Assembly: GCA_964368645.1 (NCBI GenBank)
Contig: CAYJBY010000013.1
Coordinates: forward strand, 16,496 to 80,495
Direction: 5' to 3'
Source: JAEDHM01 sp964368645
GTDB lineage: Bacteria; Bacillota; Clostridia; Christensenellales; CAG-1252
DNA: 64,000 nucleotides
Both the position numbers and the translations under genes were made by a program. The number at the start of each line of letters is the position of its first letter. Within the stretch, counting starts at the first letter, position 1. Of this stretch, positions 32,728 through 41,700 are shown one piece after another. The notes beneath the pieces are model-generated. The model was not told the origin of the DNA and searched no databases. It saw only the letters and a program-made list of their open reading frames with translations.

Positions 32728-34764
32728 TCAGTCCTCCACCGTTATAGTAGCGGTTATGCTGTCGGTAGGAGCGGTTTTCGCGTACAAAGTCACGTTTTGA
32801 CCGCTGACCTCGCCGAGAACAATACCCTTGTTAATCTGCGTTACCACGTTCATCGCAAGGGAAAGGATACTGTCGGTACCGACCGCCGTTTCCAGAGTCT
32901 TCACCGCCTTTACGGTAAAGGGAGTAATTCCGCTTGCGCTTACCCAGTCGTCGGCGGCAATCGTCACCGTTTCGGCAGTCGGGCGGAAGGCAACCGCCTT
33001 AAAAGCGGAGCCGTCAAAGTAGTACAGTCTGCCTATCGTCTTGTCGTTTATCGGGGAGAAGCCCACCGTTGCCGCGGAAAAAACCGTGCCGTTGACAGGA
33101 CTTCCACCCTCCTTGACCGCCGCAACCGTAAGAGCTGATGCAAGAGTAAGGCATTTACCGTTTTGAGTATCGGTAAGCGAGGTCGCCCAACCGTCGGGAA
33201 TACCGTAATCGGCGACAGCCACCGTGCCGTATATGAAGTTACTGCCCTCAACGCCCACGCCGATAGCGTACTCGTAGCCGTTACCGCCGGGCATACGCCA
33301 TACGTCCACCGCGTAATCGCCGTTGCAGGTAATCACGCAGAAAACGTCGATACCGGGAATTGCGCTGGAGTAAAAGGGGAGCTTGGCGAAAAGCGTTTTC
33401 ATCTCCGCTGTGCTTAAGGTGTTGTTAAAGTAGATGTTTTCCACGGTCTGCCCCTTCTTAAAAGCGGCGGCAGGCACGTTGCGGTAGTATTTACCGCTTT
33501 CCCCCTGAAAAATAGCGGCGGTAAGGTCGCTGTCCGTAAGCCCGATTCCGCTATTGTCGGCGTCTGCCGAGGTTCCCCCCGAAGAGGTGCCGTCCGTATC
33601 CGCCGCTCCTGTGACGGCCACGTAGCTCGTGCCGTTGTAGTAGTAAATCACGCCCTCTGTGTAATCTGTCGAGGTGCTTGCCGTAGCCTTGCCGAAAATC
33701 ACACCGTTGACGCCCTCCGCTCCTGCTGTTACAGAGGTAACGGTGACGGCAGGAGAGATAGTCAGCACCTTGACGTTACGCCTGTCGGTAAGGCTTGCCG
33801 CCCAGCCGTCGGGAACGGTTATCGAAACGGTGGGGTTAAGTACCGCCGTGCCGTAAACGTAACCGCCGTCTGCTGTGCCTGCTCCTATACCGTACTCGCC
33901 GTTCTTGCGGATAACCGCTAAGGACCAGCTTCCCGCCTTGCAGATTTCGCAGTATTCGTACCCCTCGTATTGAGGAACAGCGGTATATGTCAGCGCGGCT
34001 AAAAGAGTTTTCGCGTTGGTTTTCGTCAGCGCGGCGTTAAAGGCGATTTCGCTTAACGCGTCGCCCACCGTTATTGCCGAAAGGCTTTCCGTAGCGGTAT
34101 GACGGTAGTAGGCGTTGGCGGTGGGGGTAAAGCCCTGCGCGGTCAAATCCGCAGCGATAACCTCGTTTTTCGGAGTTATCCAAATCGGGTTGCCGTCGGC
34201 GTTTAAGGCAAGCGTTTGACCTGCCGTTCCGCCTGAGGGCAGTGAAATACCGGCTTCGCCCGTATCACCCGTGTCGCCCTTGGCACCTGTTGCTCCCGTG
34301 TCGCCCGTGTCGCCCTTAGGACCTGTCGCGCCCGTATCTCCCGTATCGCCCTTAGGACCTTTTAGGCTCGCGTAAAAGGCATAGCTGACGGTGCCGTTAG
34401 CTACCGCGCTTACCAAGCCCACCGTGCCTGCCGTGTCCAGCAGAAAAGCTCCTGATTTCAAAGTATGCGCCGAGGGAATTGTCACCGCGGTCAGTGCCAC
34501 CGTGCCGCTTCCTTCGGTTAATAGAGTGCCGCTGACTGCGTAAATACAGTAGCCGCCTACCGCCTGTAGGTCGGTATTAGCCTCGTCCACAATGCGGTTT
34601 AATTCCGCCAGAACGCTGTCCGTGCCGTCCACTATCGGACCGTAAATCGCCTTTTTGATATCGGCGGCTCTGAAGCCGTGATCGGACGGATTGTCGGGCA
34701 AGCCGTAAACGGTCTTGCGTTTAATTAGATTTTTTGTTGCGTCGGTTGTTTTTGAAACAGACAT
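32728..34764 (-). CDS. Collagen-like, tail-fibre-like repeat protein
   Basis: A 678-aa protein with no signal peptide. After an N-terminal helical segment (about 1-75) and a beta region, there is a collagen-type stretch of about 13 Gly-X-Y triplets near residues 132-170 (GPKGDTGDTGATG units), then SLPSGGTAGQTL as in many bacteriophage and clostridial fibre proteins. Two tandem modules of about 190 residues follow (YRHTATESLSAITVGDAL ... and YYRNVPAAAFKKGQTVEN...), each ending with an IPDGWATSLTD-type phrase. ATG 34764 follows AAGGGGG. It resembles phage tail fibres but no other phage gene is nearby. Confidence 0.75.
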   Translation of the reverse strand: MSVSKTTDATKNLIKRKTVYGLPDNPSDHGFRAADIKKAIYGPIVDGTDSVLAELNRIVDEANTDLQAVGGYCIYAVSGTLLTEGSGTVALTAVTIPSAHTLKSGAFLLDTAGTVGLVSAVANGTVSYAFYASLKGPKGDTGDTGATGPKGDTGDTGATGAKGDTGDTGEAGISLPSGGTAGQTLALNADGNPIWITPKNEVIAADLTAQGFTPTANAYYRHTATESLSAITVGDALSEIAFNAALTKTNAKTLLAALTYTAVPQYEGYEYCEICKAGSWSLAVIRKNGEYGIGAGTADGGYVYGTAVLNPTVSITVPDGWAASLTDRRNVKVLTISPAVTVTSVTAGAEGVNGVIFGKATASTSTDYTEGVIYYYNGTSYVAVTGAADTDGTSSGGTSADADNSGIGLTDSDLTAAIFQGESGKYYRNVPAAAFKKGQTVENIYFNNTLSTAEMKTLFAKLPFYSSAIPGIDVFCVITCNGDYAVDVWRMPGGNGYEYAIGVGVEGSNFIYGTVAVADYGIPDGWATSLTDTQNGKCLTLASALTVAAVKEGGSPVNGTVFSAATVGFSPINDKTIGRLYYFDGSAFKAVAFRPTAETVTIAADDWVSASGITPFTVKAVKTLETAVGTDSILSLAMNVVTQINKGIVLGEVSGQNVTLYAKTAPTDSITATITVED

Positions 34765-35158
34765 AAAATACCCCCTTGTGTATAAAATAGGTTGAAAAAG
34801 GGTATAATCCGCATCGGCGCGAAAGGTACGACTTCCCCCTTATGAAAGTCGCTGATAACCTACGCGGATAATTCCCCCGAAAAAGCGTTCCGACCTGACC
34901 TGCCTTGACCGCCGCGATTTAATAAGGGCAAAAACCTTTGCGGCTGAGCGAAAAGTCAAGCAGTCAAGTCTTTCGCTGAAATCACTGTATCCTACGCGCA
35001 AAGTATTGTCAAGTAATTAATCGGACAGCTAAAATATCTCCCGAAAAACCCCAAATATTCCGTATTATTCTCGGCTTATTGCTTCTTTTTACGCGTGGCT
35101 TGTGTTTCGTTTGTGCGGTGGATTATCGCCCGAACCGATACGGTTTTTCAATCGGATA
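34765..35158. other. Divergent intergenic region
   Basis: No gene. Only the ribosome binding site region of the collagen-like gene and, at the right, the promoter of the ketopantoate reductase gene are recognised. Confidence 0.5.
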
Positions 35159-35188
35159 TTGCATAATCGTAGGGCTTTATGTTATAAT
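35159..35188 (+). promoter_or_regulatory. Promoter of the ketopantoate reductase gene
   Basis: TTGCAT at 35159-35164, 18 nt, TATAAT at 35183-35188. Confidence 0.65.
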
Positions 35189-35230
35189 AATCAGGCAATA
35201 ATTACGGCGTTGCCGACAAAAGGAGCGATT

Positions 35231-36256
35231 ATGAAAGCAGCAATTTACGGAGCAGGTTCTTTAGGTACGGTTTTAGGCGCGTATATCACAGCCGCCGGCG
35301 AGAAAATACAGTTAATCAACCGCAACAAGGCGCACGTGGCGGCACTTAAGGAAAACGGCGCAACCATTATCGGAAAGGCGGATTTTAAGGTCGCAGTCGA
35401 TGCGATTACCCCCGATATGATGAGCGGAAAATTCGATATTATCTTCCTTATGACCAAACAGCTTGATAATAAGGCGGTGGTTACTATGCTTAACGACTAT
35501 CTGGAGGCGGACGGCGTTATTTGCACTATGCAGAACGGACTGCCCGAGCATAGCGTAGCCGAGGTTATCGGCGAGCACAGAACCTACGGCTGTGCTATCG
35601 GTTGGGGCGCACAGATGACCGCTCCCGGCGTCAGCGAGCTGACCTCGGAGCCAGACGCGTTGGTTTTTGCCCTAGGCGCGGTTAATAAAGCGGACGAAAG
35701 CGACAAGCATTTCAAGGAAGTGGTGCGCTTGCTCTCCATAATGGGCAAGGTGGAACTAGAGGATAACTTTATCGGCGTTAGGTGGTCTAAGCTTTTGGTT
35801 AACAGCGCGTTCAGCGGTATGTCCGCGGTTCTGGGCTGTAACTTCGGCGAGGTTTCCGATAACAAAAAATCCCGTGCCTGCGCTCAGCGCATTATCAAGG
35901 AGATAATCGATTCCACCGAAAAGGGCGGTATTCACATAGAGCCTATACAGGGCAAGGACGTGGTTAAACTGCTCAACTATAACGGCGCACTGAAAAAGAA
36001 AATCAGCTTTATGATTATCCCCGTCGCCATCAAAAAACACCGTCTAATCCGCGCAAGTATGCTTCAGGACATCGAGAAGGGCAAGCCCTGCGAGGTGGAA
36101 GCAATTAACGGCGTGGTAAGCGCGTACGGCGACAAGGTGGGCGTGGATACTCCCGTCAACGACAAGGTTGTGGAGCTAATCCGCGAAATGGAGCAGGGCA
36201 AGCGTAAGCCCGGCTTTGATAACCTAAAGGAGTTCGACGCGGTGCTGACAAAATAG
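35231..36256 (+). CDS. 2-dehydropantoate 2-reductase (ketopantoate reductase family)
   Basis: A 341-aa NADPH-dependent reductase of the ApbA/PanE family, which makes D-pantoate for coenzyme A. N-terminal Rossmann motif GAGSLGTVLGAYI, then NRNK, the TKQLDN catalytic-lysine region, MQNGLPEH, and the C-terminal domain with SMLQDIEKGKPCEVEAINGVV. Length is somewhat longer than E. coli PanE (303). ATG 35231 follows AAAGGAG; a frame extending upstream to 35102 would start before the promoter. No panB or panC is adjacent, so a role in another 2-ketoacid reduction is possible. Confidence 0.88.
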   Translation: MKAAIYGAGSLGTVLGAYITAAGEKIQLINRNKAHVAALKENGATIIGKADFKVAVDAITPDMMSGKFDIIFLMTKQLDNKAVVTMLNDYLEADGVICTMQNGLPEHSVAEVIGEHRTYGCAIGWGAQMTAPGVSELTSEPDALVFALGAVNKADESDKHFKEVVRLLSIMGKVELEDNFIGVRWSKLLVNSAFSGMSAVLGCNFGEVSDNKKSRACAQRIIKEIIDSTEKGGIHIEPIQGKDVVKLLNYNGALKKKISFMIIPVAIKKHRLIRASMLQDIEKGKPCEVEAINGVVSAYGDKVGVDTPVNDKVVELIREMEQGKRKPGFDNLKEFDAVLTK

Positions 36257-36319
36257 TCGGAATCTCCGCGCTTTCGGATTTTAACAAAAAAAGCGGTACT
36301 GATTATCTATTATAAGGTT

Positions 36320-36634
36320 TTACAGCGTTTTCACGGCGTACAGGTCGTCGAAGTATATCTTTGCCTCGCCCACCGTCAAAAACCTGTAGGTGCGATTAAT
36401 TGCGGTAAGGGTATCGGTTACGGTATAGTAATGACCGCCGCGGTAAAAAGTCACGCAGACGGTATCCCCCTTTTCCGCCCGTTGCAGAGCGCGTGAAAGA
36501 GCCTCCTCCTGTTCCTCGGACAAATCGCGCTTTTCCACACGGGAAAGCTTTTCTTCCTTCTCGCGCAAGGCCTCCTGCAAGCCCTTTAAGGAGTCGAAGG
36601 GGTTAAATTGTGCGGCGCGGTTGGCTTTATTCAC
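36320..36634 (-). CDS. YolD-like protein
   Basis: A 104-aa protein of the YolD family, typically encoded beside UvrX/PolY2 polymerases as in the B. subtilis yqjW-yqjX pair. It has the opening RAAQFNPFDSLKGLQEALREKE and the later TVCVTFYRGGHYYTVTDTLTAIN with a YFDDLY end. The start is GTG 36634, overlapping the polymerase stop by 8 nt, with GGAGGT inside the polymerase gene. Its molecular role is not known. It is the last gene of the lexA operon. Confidence 0.85.
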   Translation of the reverse strand: MNKANRAAQFNPFDSLKGLQEALREKEEKLSRVEKRDLSEEQEEALSRALQRAEKGDTVCVTFYRGGHYYTVTDTLTAINRTYRFLTVGEAKIYFDDLYAVKTL

Positions 36635-37889
36635 CGTTGTGACCTCCGATTAGCTTGTTCCTGATTACAGTCGTTGCCCCTTCCTGTAGGTCGGTGGCTC
36701 TTAGCATAGCGTTTTTACCGAACTTGTCCTTGACGGCAAGGACGGCTTCCTCTATCTTTTTTTCCTTTTGCACGGCTTCAAAATCCGTGAAAAGGTCGTA
36801 GCCCTCACAGCCCTCGTCGCATACGTCGAACCATATCGACAGCCGCCTTATGGGCAGTTCTCTGTGGGTGGTTGCGGTGAAAATCTTGTCTATGTAACGG
36901 CTTACTATCGAATAGACGTTGGTAGTTTCCGACATTTTAAGCATTCCGCCCGTAGGTGCGCTTGCGTCCTTGCTGTAGCCCACGCCGCAACCCACGCGGT
37001 TGGTTATTACGTGCTCTCGCATCATACGCTGACAGCCCGTCAACGCCATTTCCATCATAACGATTTTCGCCTTTTCATAGGAGTAATCCTCAAAGAGAAT
37101 CTGGGAGTTAGACACCGATTTCGCCTTGCTTTTGTACGCCTTTATATCCGCCATAGTACAGCTTTCGCGCCCCCAAGCGTGGTCGATTAACAGCTCGGCG
37201 TTAATGCCGAAATTCTTGTACAGCAGTTCCTCGGATGCGGTGGCAACGCCCCGCATATCAAAAATCCCGTACCGCGCAAGTCTAGCCGCCGTACCCCTTG
37301 CCACCTGCCAAAAATCCGTTATGGGGCGGTGGTTCCACAGGGTTGCCCGATATGATTCCTCGGTAAGCACCCCTATGTGGTCGGGGGCTTTTTTTGCGGT
37401 AATATCCAAGGCGATTTTCGCCAAATACAGGTTAGTGCCTATGCCTGCCGTCGCAGGGATATGCAGCTTGTCCGCAATCTCGTTAATCAGCTTTTTGGCA
37501 AAGGCGACAGGCTCCAGCTTGTAGCACTTCAGGTAGTCGGTGGCGTCGATAAAATCCTCGTCTATGGAATAAACGTGAATATCATCCTTGTCCATATAGT
37601 TAAGGTATATTTCGTAAATATCGGCGGCGTACTCTATGTACTTTTTCATTCGGGGCAGGGCGACTATGTAGTCGATACCCTTGGGAATTTCAAACAAACG
37701 ACAGCGGTTCTTCGCGCCTAACGCCTTCATTTTAGGCGTAATGGCAAGGCACAAAGCTCCGTTGCCGCGGCTCTCGTCGGCAACAACGAGGTTGGTCTCA
37801 AAAGGATTCAACCCCCGTTCCGCGCACTCCACCGAGGCGAAGAAGGACTTCATATCTATGCAAAAGTACGTCCGTTGTTTTTCCGTCAT
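36627..37889 (-). CDS. Y-family DNA polymerase (UvrX/PolY2-type)
   Basis: A 420-aa translesion polymerase of the UmuC/DinB superfamily. Catalytic motifs: YFCIDMKSFFASVECAERG and VYSIDEDFIDAT (usual SIDExFxD, here SIDEDFID). HhH region and the little-finger domain follow (PTGGMLKMSETTN, PIRRLSIWFD). Placement after lexA and before yolD matches the SOS mutagenesis cassettes of Firmicutes. ATG 37889 has a weak AGG site and lies 27 nt after the lexA stop, so it is co-transcribed. No beta-clamp binding motif was identified with confidence. Confidence 0.92.
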   Translation of the reverse strand: MTEKQRTYFCIDMKSFFASVECAERGLNPFETNLVVADESRGNGALCLAITPKMKALGAKNRCRLFEIPKGIDYIVALPRMKKYIEYAADIYEIYLNYMDKDDIHVYSIDEDFIDATDYLKCYKLEPVAFAKKLINEIADKLHIPATAGIGTNLYLAKIALDITAKKAPDHIGVLTEESYRATLWNHRPITDFWQVARGTAARLARYGIFDMRGVATASEELLYKNFGINAELLIDHAWGRESCTMADIKAYKSKAKSVSNSQILFEDYSYEKAKIVMMEMALTGCQRMMREHVITNRVGCGVGYSKDASAPTGGMLKMSETTNVYSIVSRYIDKIFTATTHRELPIRRLSIWFDVCDEGCEGYDLFTDFEAVQKEKKIEEAVLAVKDKFGKNAMLRATDLQEGATTVIRNKLIGGHNGE

Positions 37890-37916
37890 ATTATCGCCTG
37901 TTCCGCTTGTTGCCTA

Positions 37917-38525
37917 TTACTCCGCGTCCTTTAATATCTTCTTGACCACGCCCTGTATCTCGATACTGTCAAAATACATATCCGCAAGCTCGTCGTTTTC
38001 GGGGTGGAGCCGTATTCTGCGGTTTTTGCGGTCGGTATAAAACCTTTTGAGGGTGGCTTCGTCGTCAATTAAGGCTACGATTATCTGCCCCTCGTCCGCA
38101 GTGTCCTGCCGCCTTACTATAACCACGTCGCCGCTATTGATACCTGCGTTAATCATAGAACTGCCTTTCGCACGCAACGCAAAAAAATCGCCCTCGCCTA
38201 ATAGCTCCTTGGAGATATAAACGTAGCTTTCGATGTTTTCCTGCGCCAAAATCGGGGTGCCGCAGGCAATCTCGCCCACTAACGGAACGCTCTTAACCGC
38301 GCTCTTGGCTCTAAGCATATTGGGAGTCTTGGCAAAGCGTAAACCCTCGGATATATCTATCATTCCGCGGTTAGACATATCGGCGAGATATCTGGATACG
38401 TTGCCTTTTTCCATACCCATATAGGCGGCAATATCGCTTATTGTCGGCACGTAACCCTCCTCGGAGTACTGTGCCTCTATAAAGGCGATTATCCCTTGCA
38501 TTTTGTTTTCGTCCTTAGATCTCAT
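37917..38525 (-). CDS. lexA: LexA-type SOS repressor/protease
   Basis: A 202-aa repressor. N-terminal winged HTH (TISDIAAYMGMEKGNVSRYLADM, about 28-52), then the S24 self-cleavage domain: the cleavage site is Cys88-Gly89 in VGEIACGTP, the nucleophile Ser123 in GSSM and the general base Lys160 in ATLKRF. The usual cleavage pair in LexA is Ala-Gly; Cys-Gly is what UmuD uses. ATG 38525 follows GAGGTG. A strong promoter overlaps the dyad GCAAC-TAAT-GTTGC. Together with the polymerase and YolD genes it forms an autoregulated SOS operon. Confidence 0.9.
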   Translation of the reverse strand: MRSKDENKMQGIIAFIEAQYSEEGYVPTISDIAAYMGMEKGNVSRYLADMSNRGMIDISEGLRFAKTPNMLRAKSAVKSVPLVGEIACGTPILAQENIESYVYISKELLGEGDFFALRAKGSSMINAGINSGDVVIVRRQDTADEGQIIVALIDDEATLKRFYTDRKNRRIRLHPENDELADMYFDSIEIQGVVKKILKDAE

Positions 38526-38545
38526 TAACGCACCTCAAGCTATCG

Positions 38546-38559
38546 GCAACTAATGTTGC
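38546..38559. promoter_or_regulatory. lexA: Candidate LexA operator GCAAC-N4-GTTGC
   Basis: Perfect 5-bp inverted arms (38546-38550 and 38555-38559) immediately downstream of the -10 box, the classic position for autorepression. It does not match the B. subtilis GAACN4GTTC box, differing in the outer bases. Confidence 0.6.
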
Positions 38560-38569
38560 TATTAAAAAC

Positions 38570-38598
38570 ATTATAGTCGAAAGCCCGATTCAAGTCAA
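38570..38598 (-). promoter_or_regulatory. Promoter of the lexA operon
   Basis: On the minus strand: TTGACT (38598-38593), 17 nt, TATAAT (38575-38570). Confidence 0.8.
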
Positions 38599-38670
38599 TA
38601 GTTTTCTTCTTCCAAATTCTGCATAGTCCGTCTATTAGGACGCCGTTACAAGGGGCAAGCGAAATAGCGG

Positions 38671-38708
38671 AAAAAAGCGCAAACCGAATTGACGATTTAC
38701 GCTTTTTT
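38671..38708 (-). terminator. Terminator after the 1726-aa lipoprotein gene
   Basis: AAAAAAGCG pairs with CGCTTTTTT (38671-38679 with 38700-38708), with A runs on both ends, so the minus-strand transcript ends in T6. Confidence 0.8.
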
Positions 38709-38762
38709 ATCAGTAATTATTGTAATTTCCGAAACAATACGTTTGGGGTAACTGTAGTCGGA

Positions 38763-41700
38763 TTACCCCTTGAACCAATAATTAGTGGAGTAGCCGTTGT
38801 TAAAGGTGTCTATAACAAAATTGGTGTAATTGTTGCTTGGGCTGACGTCCGTAGATGTTCCGCTACTGCGGCTCTTCCAAGCTGCAATATTCGGGGTGCG
38901 GTACCAGGTTGTGGTATCCGCAAAGACGATGGAGATGTAGCTCTTACAGCCGTTAAAGGCATTGCAACCTATGCTGGATACGTTGGCGGTGACGATGAAT
39001 TGCAATATATTGGTACAGCCGCTGAATGCGTAGCCGCCTATATGCACCACGCTTTCGGCGAGGGTTATGGAGTAAAGACTTGTGCGATAGTAAAAGGCGT
39101 AATCGGCAACGACCGTTGTGCCCTCTGCCAACTGAATGGAAGTGTTGGTGGGCATCTCACCCTTGTATTTGAATGCGATATGCTGTAGATAAACCAGTCC
39201 GTCGGGCTGATTGTTCCACCACGCCGAGCCGGAGAAAATTCCCGATTCCAGATATTTCAAATTGGAGGAAACGGTAATTTCGCTCAGGTTGGTACAGGAG
39301 GAGAATGCCGAACGGCCGATGGTGGTGACGCTTTCGGTAAGAGTAAGCGCGGTTAAGGAGGTAAGGTTGCTAAAGGCGTTAGACGCTATCTCCGTACTTC
39401 CGATAATGGTCAGCGCGAAGGCGGTCGGTGCGCTTTGCTCGATAACCGTGGCGGCGTGTGCGGCGTTGGCGGTAATTGAGGTTAGACCGCTGCAACCTGA
39501 GAACGCCGCGTTGCCTAGGGTTGTTACACCAACGGGTATGGTGATAGCGGAGAGCTTAGCACAGCCGTTAAAGGCGTCGCCACTTATGGTAATGATTGTG
39601 TCGGGTATAACGACGGTGGTTAAATTAGTACAGCCCTTAAAGGCTTTTGCGCCTATGGTGGTAACTCCCTTAGATATGGTGACTGAGGTTATAGTCGTAT
39701 TGTTTTCAAAAACGCTTGCTTTAATCGCAACCGTATTGTCGGGTATTGTTACCTCGGCAGAGGTTCCTGTGTAGCCGGTAATCGTTGCTCCGTTATAGGC
39801 GGTGGTAAAGGTAAAGTCGCGCCAAGCGGCGTTAAGCTCCCATTTGCCGTTAAAGCTCAAATTCTTATTCGTCATCGTAAAGGTGTAGGTAAGAGAGGGG
39901 GTTACGCCGTCGGGATTATCGGTGCAGAGCTGGTCGTTTTCGTCGAACCAACCCATAAATTCGTGGTAAGTGTCAGCCGTAGCCGATATAACCACCTCGC
40001 TGCCTGCCTCCGCGTTAATGGAGATAGGATTGCCGTTTTTAACCGCCGTTGCGTCGTTGTAGCCAATGCCTAAACCGCCGTCTATGGGTGCGTCGTCGGT
40101 GCAGTAGATACGGCAGTTAATGTACCCTGAGTAGTCGGAACTGGAGTAGTAGCCCCCCGTTCTTGCGACAACGCAGAACACGTCGCCAGCTTTTGCGTCA
40201 AAGCTAACAGATTTATAGTTTTCGTTGCTAGGATCGCTGTAATTGCTGACAGTGGCGGACGTAATCATTGCGTTTGTACTGCACTTTTTAACGTAAAAAC
40301 TGGCGGTGCGAGGACTGTCGGTGTACCAGAAGCAATACTCAATCTTGTAGGTTCCTGTAGCGAAGGCGGTGAAGTAGTTGGAAACGGAGGAGGAACCGTC
40401 GTAGCCCGTGCCGATATAGTGTACTTCCGTCTTGCTTTCGTTAGGCTGTACGGAAATCGTTCTGGTGCTGTTCGTATCGTTGGCGTAGCTGTAGTAGCCT
40501 GCATATACCGTGGTGTCGTAGGTTATATCGGCGGTAAAGTCGAATAGCTCGGTGCAATCGCTGGTGGTGTACCAACCCGTGAAAATGCACTTGTTTTTCG
40601 ACGGTGTAATGGTGGGATAAACCGCGCCCACGGTCGAGGTGACGGTCTGGGGCTTGATAGTGGTAGAACTGCTGCCGCCGTTGAGGTTAAAGGTTAATAT
40701 AGCATTACCTCTGTTGGGAGCGATAATAGCCGCATTGCCGCCCTCCTTGATGTTGCCGTCTATTGTTACGGAAAGAACGGTCCATTTTGCAACGTACGTA
40801 ACGTCCTTTGCGCCCATTTCAAACGTCAGCTCAAGTCCTTCCTCCACCAAATTGTCATAATTGTCGAACCAGCCCACAAATCTGTAGCCAACGGTTGTTT
40901 CCGCAGTTAAGGTTACGGTTTCGCCCAATGCGTAATAACCGATGCCTTCTATCGTTCCTGCCTCGCTGATACTCTTGGCAACGCCTACTCTGTAATGCGC
41001 CCATCTTGCCTCGTAGGAAACGACAGCCATTTCGGTATTGAAGGAGGGCATTGTAAAGGTGTAGGTCAAAGAGGGCGTAACGCCGTCCTCGTCGTCGGTA
41101 AGCAGAACGTCGTTTTCGTCAAACCACCCAAGGAAGGTGTAGCTTGCGTTGGATTCTGCGGTGATTACTACGGTGTCGCCTACTGCGTATCTTCCGTCGC
41201 CTGTGACGGAACCTGCTTCCTCGTCGTTCCTGCCGAGGTTAACGGTGTAGTCGCCCCACTTAGCGGTATAGGTAGTCGTAGAGCCTGTGGTGGGGTAGTC
41301 GGCAACTATGTTTGCGCTTAATTCGGAAGTGATAAGATTGTCTGCCTCGTCAAACCAGCCCAAGAAGGTATATTCTCCGTTAGTACGGGCGGTAAAGGTG
41401 GTTTGAGAGCCGATACGTAAAGCCCTTGCTCCGCCTGCTATGCCGCCTGCATCGGGAAGTAAGCCGCCGTCGTTGCAGACGAGATATGCCTCGCAGGTGT
41501 AATCGTAAACATTGGCGACCGCGCTGATAACGAGGGTTAAGAAGGAGTTTCCGCCGTCGGAGTCAAAGGTCATACTTCTCCAGGCGGAATTAAATCTGCC
41601 AGTGCAACCGGGAACGGGATCGTAAATGGTCTTTTTGCCCAGATAAATAGCCACCGTGGGATCAACGCCGGTGCTGTCGGTATGGGCGGAAGTCTTTCTG

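Noticed and set aside
32728..34764. Remnant prophage around the collagen-like gene
   Set aside because: Only one tail-fibre-like gene; no integrase, terminase, capsid or lysis genes and no attachment-site repeats seen.
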